A stretch of 60,000 nucleotides of DNA from Adiantum capillus-veneris (taxonomy: Eukaryota > Streptophyta > Polypodiopsida > Polypodiales > Pteridaceae), in the NCBI GenBank assembly GCA_014529385.2, contig CM043950.1:68104435-68164434 (forward strand), in the 5' to 3' direction. This document shows, one piece after another, positions 22,626-31,970 of this stretch. The notes beneath the pieces are model-generated. The model ran no database searches. It was not told the DNA's origin and saw nothing but the letters and a program-made list of their open reading frames with translations. Numbering within the stretch: position 1 is the first letter of the stretch; every line of letters begins with the position of its first letter. A program made the translations under genes and the position numbers.

Positions 22626-25576
22626 ATGGTGCTCACGGACATCACAAATGGTTTTCTTCCACCACCACGTACTCCGCACACCAAAAGCATACATATTCGC
22701 TTACCCACGGCATTTTCACCGAAGACCACTAGTGAAGGTGATCAAAGGTCATCACAGGAACGTCGCACCGCTTGTGAGACCAATGTTGACATTTGGGTGG
22801 ATGGCCATTTGTACCCTTACGATCCTATAAGCCGCTTCCATCCACCGTTTAATAGCCTTTCCACATTTCTTCAATTTCTTGGGAGGGGAGAAGCAGTCTT
22901 GTTAGGCTATTGCAAGCGGCTGTGTATGGGTGCAGGTGCTTCTTTGCATATGTGGATGCACGAATGTCAAGCTCTTCACCTCAAGACGATGGCATTACAA
23001 GAGAGTGTTGCCTCTTCGGAGAGGGTAGTTAAAAGTCTTGAACAACAAATGCAAGAAAAGGAGTCCCACATCCAGAAGCTTACCAACACCATCACATACT
23101 TGAAAGAAACACCCCTTGGTGCAAGGGAACGCAAACGCCCGTATTCACCCATTGAAACTCTTGCACATTCCGAAGGAGCACGCAAACGACGAGTTACAGC
23201 CACAAGGTGATTTGGTCTTTACTTGCATGCTGCATTCTTACTTCACACTATTTTCTAACATTTATGTTTATTTGTTGCTAGAAACTTCATCCAGGAGGCA
23301 TGCGGTGGAACAAGCCAAGATAATCGAGTCAACCTTCTCACTAGTTGTCTCAATACCGAAGACGTTATTTCTATCTTACAATCACCTGGAGGTAAGCACA
23401 TTAAGGATGTAGTCACCAAGGACCTTATGCGTAAATTAAGAAATGTGGTTAATGATGATGACGTTCAACAAGCTTGTGATGAGGCTGGAATCAGCACCAA
23501 AGCCTATCAGGCTATTTTTCAACTCCTAAAGGATGCCCTCAAAGAACATGGCATTGTGGAAAACCTATTTCCCATTCCTCACAAGGTCAAGCTCGCAAAG
23601 AAGGCCACAAACGAAGATGTGTTCTCCCGCATTGGGACATACCTACACATTGAGGACACAATGCCAACTTCCCTTTATGCTTCGTGCGCAACAAAGACAA
23701 GGGGAAAAGGTAAGAAACAATCCATAAGACCTTCGAATAAGGGCTTTCCTTACACAATGTGGAACAATATTTTCGTGGATCTTAGAAGGCTTCAAGAAGC
23801 CATGCTTAGATTTTACGAGTTACCTGAAGAAGGTGACACACTTTACTTTTTTCTTTGGTATTATTCTTTTCATAGAAGCTGAAGTTTAAGGTCTTAGCAC
23901 TATTTATTTTGTAGTGCTTGGCACAAAAGTCGCTTTTGTGCTGAAACTCGATGAGTGTCAAATAGTGAAAGGCCGAAGGTTAGAGAGGCTAAGTGTCACT
24001 CTAATGAACGAGGCCCTTCTGCAAACCAAGCAAAGGGATTCAGTCGAGCCATATCCCACCCTATCTTTTAGCGTGCAATCAGAGAAAGACATTTGGTGGT
24101 TGGGTGCTATTGAGGTGCCCAAAGAGACCAATGGAGTACTTTCGTGGATTTTTGAGAGAACTCCATGGATCATAGAAGTAATACACTCCCAAATTGCAGG
24201 TCAGAAGTTGGAGATTGAGGGCTTTGGTAGTTATGATGTGGAGTGGCACTTAGGTGGTGATTTGAAGACCATAAAGTGTTTACTTGGCTGCAAACAAGGG
24301 GCTTCTTCTCTCATGCCTTGTCCATTTTGCACTCGAGGGTACAAACCTAATGGACAAAAATCACATAAGAGCACTGCAAAGGCCAGTTACATGCTTCCAT
24401 GGCAAGGGCATGGAGAACAAGGGTTAGATTGTCATGATGTCGGAGATGAAGGTAGAGAATGGGAAGCGTCTATTCTGAGATGTCCCATGCTCAATGCCCC
24501 AGACCGTGATCAAAAGGACCACACTTGGAATCCAATCTTTCGATTTCCTCTATCGAATGTACATTTCTGTACATTACACGCATTCATGCATATTTTTGAT
24601 AGGCTATTGAAGCTCCACATTGACTATGCTTTCACAATGAAACCGTTGGAAAAGTCCTAGGAAGCGATCGAAAGAGTGGAGGTACTCTTGAATTCCATTG
24701 GCTGTCATGGTGGAAATGTGTCTATAGTTGCTGCAAAGAACACAGGGGAGGCCCATGAAATTTCTCAACAAGTGTCAATGAGTGGACAAAAAGCTAGACA
24801 CTTTTTGAAGAAAGTTTCCCAAGGAAAGCCAAGTCGATATGATGCTCAAAGCAGCTCCAACCAGCAGGCAGGTAACCTTTGGGAGCTTTGGAAGGAGTTA
24901 TGCAAAGCTACTACTGACAATGATTCAAATGGCGAGCTTGCAATCAAGCGCAAGCAAGTTTGGGCCCATTTTGATAAAATGGTCAAGCTTATGAGCCTTA
25001 ACAGCACAACAGAAGAACAACGGCAATCATTTCAAGAAGCTTTGGCGGATTTTACCAAGGTCTTCACCCTTTCTTGGGGTGAAAATAACATCACACGTTA
25101 CATGGTAAGTCATTCATGGTGTATTCATTACAAGGGATTGTTTTTATTTACTAATGTGGATCGTTTGCTCATGTGAACATCATATCTTGTTTGCGCATGG
25201 TGCATTTTTTATGCACAAGTATGGATCGCTTGAAATTTTTAGCACTCAAGGCATGGAGAAGTCCCATTATCGAGCAAGGGGAGTGTACTTCAAAAATACT
25301 CGACATGGTGGTGGAATGGTGCAATCCAATTATTTGGAGGAGATGTTCAGCTGGTTTTTTCGCACAACATTTGCTCGTAAGCTCACAATGGAGCGTGCGC
25401 GACAATCCAAGATTGCTATTGAAGTGCGCAAATGGAGTCGTCAAGAGCAAAGCAACAAGTGGCAAATGTCGCAAGGTCCCACCAAGCATGCTGCATGGCG
25501 GCGATGCAGAGTGCGACAAGGATCAAAGTGGATACTGCGCGAGTCACTAAACGTGAACGCAGGGTCCAACTCTTAG
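22626..25576 (+). CDS. Large transposase-like protein (unrecognised superfamily), four exons
   Basis: About 900 residues. Start at ATG 22626; an upstream in-frame Met at 22434 adds only a Pro-rich translation of a C/T tract. Exon 1 22626-23206 (donor CACAAG/GTGATT) includes a coiled coil (about residues 120-160). Exon 2 23282-23832 and exon 3 23915-25104 join in frame at good GT-AG sites. The final exon (about 25160-25576) lacks a clean acceptor. Core motifs: LGGDLKTIKCLLGCKQGAS, CPFC, LHAFMHIFDRLLK, then HILFAHGAFFMHKYGSL and QGMEKSHYRARG. The order and spacing recall uncharacterised transposon-like proteins of animals and fungi with a GGD...D...QGxEK pattern; a D-D-E triad is inferred. One in-frame TAG (24658-24660) and the weak last acceptor suggest recent decay. 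It heads a candidate four-gene element with the histone-like gene 124 bp downstream. Function as transposase is inference. Confidence 0.6.
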
Positions 25577-25635
25577 CGACATGTTTATTTTAAAAATAAT
25601 ACTTCTTTTAAAAAAATTAGTGTGAACAGGGCCCT

Positions 25636-25643
25636 TATAAATA
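25636..25643 (+). promoter_or_regulatory. TATA box of the histone-H3-like gene
   Basis: TATAAATA lies 58 bp before the ATG at 25701, in the 124-bp gap after the transposase-like gene. This suggests the H3-like gene has its own promoter and a very short leader. Confidence 0.6.
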
Positions 25644-25700
25644 TTGCATGCTCTCATAAATCACTCATTTCTTAAGAACAGGTGAGCCCTTACCAACGAA

Positions 25701-26573
25701 ATGGCGCGCACCAAACAAACCGCGAAAGAGCATCCGCTTGCCAACAAAAACACCCTCCAAGGATGTGAGAAGCCGTCATGGCTTAAAGGCACAAGAAAAC
25801 GGCCACGAACACCTGGCCGTTCCAGGAACTCTTCTGGTAGTGGGCATGGTGGTAGGGCACGAGAGTCATCAAGGACTGTTGAATCTCCACCTCCTCAAGA
25901 TATGACACCTAGAAAGAGAATGAAGCAACGTGCCCAGCGCTGGAGAGAAGCAGAGGGCCAGCAAACATCAGAGTCCGATAGGGAGCAGCCGTCGCGCCCC
26001 CAATCACAAGCAGGACCATCCAGGACTCGGGTGGTCAATACAGACACCGAATCAGAGAGTGAGCCACCATGGCTGCGAGAAAAAATACCGCGCACACACC
26101 GGGTGGCCGTTGGGGGGAAGACATTGCCTCGAGGCAAGGGAGCTCTCCCCACACGACAAGATCGGCAACCAAGGGAAGAGAAAGAATCAGAACAGGCTGC
26201 AAAACCAGCCCCTAAGCATGTAAACAGACGCAAGTCTAAGTTTTTTAAGAAGCCTTCATGCCGCCCGCCAGCAAATGTGCAAGTGCCCCCAAGACAACCG
26301 CAGCGGCGCCGAAAAATAGCAAGGGCATTTGCAGAAATACGCCACTACCAGAAGACGACGGAGCTCTTGATTCGACACGCCCCCTTTGCTCGCACTGTGA
26401 AGGAAGTGCTTCAAAGCTATGGAAATCAGTATAGAATGCAAGCAATAGCGCTAGAGGCTATTCAAGAAGCTGCAGAGGCCCACATCATTTCAGTGTTGGA
26501 AGATACCAATCTATGTACCATTCATGCAAAGCGAGTGACAATACAGCCAAAAGATATGCAGCTTGCACGATGA
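25701..26573 (+). CDS. Histone H3-fold variant with about 200-residue N-terminal extension
   Basis: Intact, intronless 290-codon gene. Residues 1-8 read MARTKQTA, the start of the canonical H3 tail including K4; then the tail diverges (KEHP where H3 has RKST), so the K9, K14, K18, K27 and K36 contexts are absent. Residues about 10-198 are Arg/Ser/Pro-rich, basic and probably disordered, with NLS-like clusters (RKRMKQRAQR, RRKSKFFKK). The C-terminal 80 or so residues are an H3 fold: EIRHYQKTTELLIR (alphaN), PFARTVKEV (alpha1), QEAAEAHIISVLEDTNLC (alpha2) and IHAKRVTIQPKDMQLAR (alpha3). My manual alignment from EIR to QLAR gives 49 of 79 identities to canonical plant H3 with no gap. Loop 1 has normal H3 length, unlike the longer loop usual in CENH3. 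The RIRGERA terminus is missing. A diverged CENH3 or a captured host H3 are alternatives. It lies codirectionally 124 bp after the transposase-like gene and converges on two minus-strand genes. Confidence 0.88.
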   Translation: MARTKQTAKEHPLANKNTLQGCEKPSWLKGTRKRPRTPGRSRNSSGSGHGGRARESSRTVESPPPQDMTPRKRMKQRAQRWREAEGQQTSESDREQPSRPQSQAGPSRTRVVNTDTESESEPPWLREKIPRTHRVAVGGKTLPRGKGALPTRQDRQPREEKESEQAAKPAPKHVNRRKSKFFKKPSCRPPANVQVPPRQPQRRRKIARAFAEIRHYQKTTELLIRHAPFARTVKEVLQSYGNQYRMQAIALEAIQEAAEAHIISVLEDTNLCTIHAKRVTIQPKDMQLAR

Positions 26574-26739
26574 TTGCGACGAGACTTCGAGCATTAGCCG
26601 AAGTTACCCCTCTTTTTGTATTGCACACCCTTATCTTTGTAATGATTTGACTTTCCAATGACAATATGATCAACAGTTGTGTCTACTCTGTCTATTATCT
26701 TTGTAATTTCAAGTTTTGTATGTAATTGTAGTCAATTTC

Positions 26740-26936
26740 AGTAAATTTGTGCATTTTAAGTACCCTTAGGGGTAGATAAGCCTACAAGGGGCAAAAAAAG
26801 GCCTGGCCACAAGGGCGCGCAAATGGCCCATCCATCAGTGATGGATGGGCCATTTGCGCGCCCTTGTGGCCAGGCCTTTTTTTGCCCCTTGTAGGCTTAT
26901 CTACCCCTAAGGGTACTTAAAATGCACAAATTTACT
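26740..26936. repeat. Perfect palindrome, 98-bp arms, 1-bp centre
   Basis: Left arm 26740-26837 (starting AGTAAATTTGTGCATTTTAA) is the exact reverse complement of 26839-26936, with the single centre base at 26838. It starts about 165 bp after the histone-like stop codon. Transcripts would fold into a perfect long hairpin; DNA could extrude a cruciform. Confidence 0.95.
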
Positions 26937-27243
26937 AAAACCTATTGGTTTTGCATCAATATTTTATATGGATCCTTATGGACACCTTTTTTTGGTCATT
27001 TCAAGCTTTGAATTTCTTATAGGATATCAAAACAAATAACATATTGTGAAACAAAGTGTCCAATGTAATTTGACTTTTTGGTGCAAGGGTGTAGTAGGTA
27101 GAGCTAAAGCAAGTGATAGTTTGCTGGAAACTTCATTTCATAATTGATTTGAGCTTTTCTAGTGTCCTTGAGTGTGAACATATACTGGAATTGCCATAAA
27201 AAGGTTGCATTTAAATGAATGATGCAAAACCAATCCATTGCAA

Positions 27244-27436
27244 TAAATTTGTGCTTTTTAAGTACCCTAGGGGGTAGGTTGGCCTATAAGGGGCAAAAAA
27301 ATGCCTGGCCACAAGGGCGCGCAAATGGCCCATCCAAAACTGATGGATGGGCCATTTGCGCGCCCTTGTGGCCAGGCATTTTTTGCCCCTTATAGGCTAA
27401 TCTAACCACCTAGGGTACTTAAAAATCACAATTATA
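27244..27436. repeat. Second palindrome, imperfect, 7-bp loop
   Basis: Arms of about 93 bp (27244-27336 and 27344-27436) around AAACTGA. Same family as the first: both contain GGCCACAAGGGCGCGCAAAT and AAGTACCCT. The innermost 50 bp of the arms are identical; outer parts carry several mismatches, so this copy is older or less maintained. Confidence 0.9.
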
Positions 27437-27601
27437 CTCAAATTGACTGCAATTACATACCTTGAAATAACAAAGTCAAAAAACAATTCATATCACCAAT
27501 TGAAACAATTTTCAAGATTGACAAATCAGATTGAAAAGAATTTTCAATATAGAGAGACAATTTCAAATATTTTTTATTCCTTCTAGCATGGTGATTTTAC
27601 A

Positions 27602-29179
27602 TCATGTATCTGAGGAGTTCAGAATTTTTTTGACCATTTCCTGGCGCCTATTTTGCGCGTAAGGCAACTCCCCAGTCAAGAGGGACTGCGCTATGGCATT
27701 TGGGTCAGTTGAGCCAATGGAAGCATGTATCCCTATCTGGGCAAGCACTTTACCACGAAAGCCAGTGCCAAACGCTGTGCATACAAGGGATCTACGCACT
27801 AGGAACACTTGATGTGCAGTTTGAGCAATGGTACTCAAACACAAAAACTTGCTCAAAGCTTTTAACGACCAAGTCATAAAATGGGCTTGGGGAGTAAATT
27901 CATTATGGATAATGGCCACATCGCCAGGGGGGAGTTGTCTAAGGTAATGCGCAAGGGAAGCTTGAGGTCCAAAGCCCGTCCGCTTGCCACCCGTCCTTGC
28001 AGCAAAATCATCAACCTCCACAACATCCTGTCATAAACCGATGAAGGTTGAGAAAAAAGACAACGAAGGATAAAATAGTAACATGAAAATTAGGATACAG
28101 TTTACCTCCTGCTCCTTGTCATCCTCCTCCCTATTGCCCTTTGCATCCAAGTCAATGGTCCCATGCACCACAGATACAAGCTTTGGATCATCATATGGGA
28201 GGTTGCATAATGGCATAGGCATCCTAGCAGCCTCAACGTTGGCTTGCGTGGCTTGGAAATCTTCATCAGCCACGTGCAACTGCTCTGCTGCCAGGACCTC
28301 CGCACATACAACTGCAATAGTGTGAGCAACAGAGTCCCCATCTGGCAAGAGCTTGCTTTCTAGGGCATCTGGCGTATTGTCTAAGGGACATTTGCTGATG
28401 TTGCATAGCACGCTCAAGCATTCATCCATGCGCAGTCCAAATGCTTTTTCCAAATCATGCAGGAACACAAACTCCTCCCCATCTACTAACACTGAGGAGA
28501 AGCGGCTAATTTCTACCTCTGGGATAGCCACATCCGTCAGTGGTAGTGGCACTGGAGTGTCACTAGGGCCAGCCGTAACTATGGATTTCTCAACCACTTC
28601 CTCAAGACCCCTAGGGTACTCGAGCTGGTGTGCTTTTCCTTCCGCTGCAGGGTTCATGGGGACAACCTGTTGCTCCTTGGTGTCCTTGATAAAGGACCCA
28701 ACTTGAAGGTGTGGTAAGCGGAGCTCCTCCAAATCAGGTTCCTCGCTCACCAAGAAGATAAATGTTGCGAGCCGAGAAAGGTACTCCACCCCCAACTTGC
28801 GCTTCTTGAGCGCTGACACCCCAGGGGTTTGCTCGTCCAAGTAATGGCCTGCATTGGTTGCAATTTCTTGGAATCATTGCAACCGCTTGGCGAATGGGCG
28901 ATCACCTTTGTGTATATAGCGCAAAAGATTGCAAGGCACCCAGATCCCTGCATGTGGGGGGATAGATACAGAATATTTTATGATGTGCTCCTCCATGAAC
29001 GCAGAAATCTCCTCAAATGCATCCATGTGAAGGGAAACTGTGGCGTCAAGGTCAGGGAGACAAGTAAAAAAGGTGTGGAGGTCCAACTTCCCTTTGTATT
29101 TGGTGTCCTCGAGGAAGAGGATGAAGCGTGACAAAGGGGTGGATGTGGGTACAGATGCAGAGGCTGTGTCAGCATCCAT
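27602..29179 (-). CDS. Unknown protein B of the putative element (two exons, one in-frame stop)
   Basis: Exon 1 29179-28106 is exactly 358 codons; exon 2 28027-27602 adds 141 residues and a stop. The intron has GTAAAC donor and ACAG acceptor, phase 0. Start MDADTASASVP was chosen because a TATA box lies about 90 bp upstream. One in-frame TGA at 28874-28876 interrupts an otherwise continuous frame (RPFAKRLQ before it, FQEIATNAGHY after). Visible features: acidic middle (REEDDKEQE), a KKRKLGVEYL basic patch, QASLAHYLRQLPPGDVAII near the start of exon 2. I recognise no family. It lies convergent to the histone-like gene and 246 bp downstream of protein A in the same direction, suggesting a common element. 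Confidence 0.6.
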
Positions 29180-29261
29180 GTTTAGCCTGGGGTGTGGATA
29201 GAGAGTGGAGGAGCTTAGGAGTTGCAAAAGTGAAAATAGTGAATGAGTTAGGTGGCCCCCC

Positions 29262-29268
29262 TTTTATA
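29262..29268 (-). promoter_or_regulatory. TATA box of gene B
   Basis: On the minus strand ATTATAAAAGG lies about 85 bp before ATG 29179, following the protein A stop at 29425. It resembles the arrangement before the histone-like gene (TATA box, short leader). Confidence 0.5.
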
Positions 29269-29424
29269 ATGTACCCTTTTTTAAAGACATTAAAAAAAAG
29301 GCACTTTCACCAAAAAATGATTTCTCATCCCAATGCAAAAAATTATATTCAAAGGCATGATTTGCCGAAGCAAATCATGTTGATTACAGCGGGGATCAAT
29401 ATGAAAATTGCAAGAGTTACAAAG

Positions 29425-30765
29425 TTATAAGATCGATAGCATAGTTCCATCTATCCCCCAGTCCTCCTCGACCTTCAATTTGTCTTCCATTCTCTTCCCA
29501 ATCTGCGGACATTCATTACAATAAGCATCTAATGATCGACAAACCATGATGTATTGAAAATGTGGTGGAAGGATTCTCACCTTGTGACCTTGTAAACGAA
29601 ATTGTGCTTGTTGAAGGGCCTCAAAACCCATAATAACCAAATGTTCTCGAACATTACTGAGATTCCAATGCTTGTTCACTTGGACTGCCTCCAAAGCATC
29701 GTTGGGCATCTTCACTGCAATGTCAAAGCTTGCAATAGCGCCGTCTACACTCTGTAAGGGAGTCCACACTCCAAGCTTGCACATCCAACGATCATAGTGA
29801 AATCGTATGTACAAGGAGGTGCGGGATTTCAAATAGCGCATTCCAATACCTGAAGCTCCAACCTTACAACGGTACCGGTCCCCGTTGTGCATGCCCTCCA
29901 CAAAACCCCAGTCCTCTTCTAAAAGCCTTCCTAATTCCTCGTAATGCGCATCTTTACATACAGGCATTGTGGTAGTCTCCACAAATCCAAACTCTTTAAA
30001 AATGTGAACAAAACAATGAATAGGCAAACACCAGCTCAAGCCCACAGACCTAGAAGCTTTAGAGTATTTCAAAGAGTTTTGGACATCCATTATCATCTTT
30101 TGCTTGAAAGATGCTACCGACCACAAATCTGGGACCGGCCACTCCATACTTAATAAGGAAGTTACTTTGATGGGTTCAAGCGTTCCAAATGCTTGTGTAG
30201 AAGTAGGGACAATATAGGAGTGAGAATAGAAGAAAATCCTTCTTTGAACCAGTTTGGTTGGGCAAAGATGCGGGAACATTATTGCTCCAATATCCGCATG
30301 TATAGCATTGAATGTGCCGGAGAGACTATGTAGTGGCTGCTCCTCCACCAACGTGGATGGAAATATGACTATAAATGCATGACAAATGTTAAGTATGAAT
30401 CCATAATAACATTACACTGTGATTTCACACCTAGCTTTGTATTCTCAAAACATGTACTTACAATGTGTTGGAAATCGAGGTGGTTGTTGCAAGTGCATGG
30501 TTGACATTGAGAAAACATGTTGCACAATGGCTATGGTCCCCTCGTCTTTGCGGTTCTTGAAGCCAAGGAGCTTTCCTTTCCAATGAAGATCCAAGTTTGC
30601 ACGATTCCGCACACGATGAGGGCCAACAGCAGATGGTTGCATGTATACCCAAGCACCTTTGGTGAACTCTTGTGGCACCCACTCATCATCTACACCTCTA
30701 GTGTTGTGGCATGCAAGTGCTGTGACCTCATCCTTTGGTCGCCTTTGCGAAGTAGAGTTGGCCAT
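29425..30765 (-). CDS. Unknown protein A of the putative element (three exons, intact)
   Basis: Exons 30765-30462, 30368-29581 and 29502-29425 join through GTAAGT/TATAG and GTGAGA/CGCAG sites and keep one frame for 389 codons with no stop. Start MANSTSQRRPK; a further Met five codons upstream is possible. The N-terminal region (about residues 25-85: FTKGAWVYMQPS, HWKGKLLGFKNRKDEGTIAI, QHVFS) faintly resembles a BAH-like chromatin module, but I would not assign it. The middle has MEWPVPDLWSVASFKQKMI and YLKSRTSLYIRFHYDRWMC. No family recognised. Intact splicing and frame argue for recent function. It is codirectional with and upstream of gene B. Confidence 0.6.
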
Positions 30766-30847
30766 GGTTGAGCAAAGCAAACTAGGAGGAGGAGAAGAAC
30801 CTTGCTTGTTGCTACAATGTAGGTGTGATAAAGTGATATGAGAAAAT

Positions 30848-30955
30848 GGTCAACCCTTGTGGCAATGGGAGGAGAAGGTGGACAACCCTTGCTTGGTGTG
30901 GCACTGGGAGGAGAAGGTGGATAAGCCTTGCTTGGTGTGGCAATGGAAGGTGGTA
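30848..30955. repeat. Minisatellite, about 42-bp unit, 3 copies
   Basis: Units of the form GGAGAAGGTGGACAACCCTT followed by GCTTGGTGTGGCACTG repeat head to tail, just upstream of gene A and so within its probable promoter region. Confidence 0.75.
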
Positions 30956-31049
30956 GGGGAGGAGAGAGGAGCTTCCTTGCTGCAGCAATGGAGATAGTGT
31001 AAAGAGAGAGAGTGTTGGAGTAGAGGATGAGTGTGATGGTTGCAACCAA

Positions 31050-31960
31050 GGAGGGGTTGGAAAAGGGGTTCTAGAGAGAGAAAATCCCTTTTTGCCTAAT
31101 AACTAATTTTGGGGGAGCTCTAGATAGCAAAAAAAGATTTTTTAAAAGTTTTTAAAAATTTTTGAATTTTAGGGTTTTTGGATGCACGTTTTGACTTTTT
31201 GAGATCAAAAAATGCTTTTTTGACCATAAAATAGTTTTAGGGGGGTTTTCAGAAGATGAAATTTGAGTTTTGAAATTTTTGAAAAATTTCAAATTTTTGG
31301 GATTTTTTCCAAACCGGATCAAAAAGGAGGGAAGTTGGAGGTTCCATATGGCCTTTCCTTTTTTGTCTTCATTTTAACAAAGTATGAGTTAGTTTTTGCA
31401 ACGCATTATTGCCATATCGATGAGCCCATGGTTGGTTGTGAAAGACCACACAAAAGGAAAGCCTTTCAAGGCCTACAATTGAAGAAATAGAAGAAAATAA
31501 ATCCTCTTCCCTCAAAACCCTACGAGACTTCTCCTCATGCTGAAATGGACGCTTGTTTAGTGGGCAAATGTTGGCCAGCATGCTTCTGAAGAGATCGTGC
31601 AAAAACCCAACAATATCCACATTGTGATAGGATATTTTTTCACTTTCCATATCTTGAGAAGAGACATGACCGCTTTCAAAGTGCACAATTCTATTTATCC
31701 TCCAACACCTTTGATACAGATCCACAAATGTCATACCTCTAAATCCAAGAGTTTTTTTTTTATACCTATTTGCCTCTGCATGTGACTCAAAAACTAAGAA
31801 CCTGTAATTTCAACCAAGCATTATAATATACATGGTTCTCCAAGGTAGGCAGAAAGGTTTCTCTTACAGGTTTAGCGTCCCTTGACGCCCTTGTAGGGAG
31901 AAGGGATCCTCTGCTGAGATGTTGGAAATAGCTGTCATCAAGAAGAAACTACAAAACAAT
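31050..31960. other. AT-rich intergenic region, no gene supported
   Basis: Homopolymeric A/T sequence to about 31350 (right end of the putative element should be here, not found), then unassigned sequence. A minus-strand 121-codon open frame at 31369-31734 has no recognisable motif. Confidence 0.4.
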
Positions 31961-31970
31961 GTAAACCAAA

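Larger units (their letters stand above)
26699..27475. repeat. Nested inverted repeat enclosing two palindromes
   Basis: Outer arms: 26699-26760 (CTTTGTAATTTCAAG...GTATGTAATTGTAGTCAATTT) matches the reverse complement of about 27415-27475. Inner arms: CTATTGGTTTTGCATCA after palindrome 1 (about 26942-26958) matches the reverse complement of TGATGCAAAACCAATCC before palindrome 2 (about 27217-27235). The whole block is two diverged copies of an A-palindrome-B module facing each other, in the gap between convergent genes. Confidence 0.8.

Noticed and set aside
25895-26233. Minus-strand 112-codon frame opposite the histone-like gene
   Set aside because: Shadow of the plus-strand H3-like gene; low-complexity Ser/Gly/Arg composition.
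25701-26573. Calling the H3-like protein a CENH3
   Set aside because: Loop 1 has canonical H3 length and the first eight residues match the H3 tail, both atypical for CENH3; not excluded, but H3-fold variant is the safer name.
22160-31110. Possible terminal inverted repeat of the four-gene element: AAAGGG...TTTCTCTCTCTAG at 22168 and its reverse complement near 31070-31100
   Set aside because: Only about 20 bp of C/T-rich similarity with a gap and no target duplication; chance is likely in such sequence.
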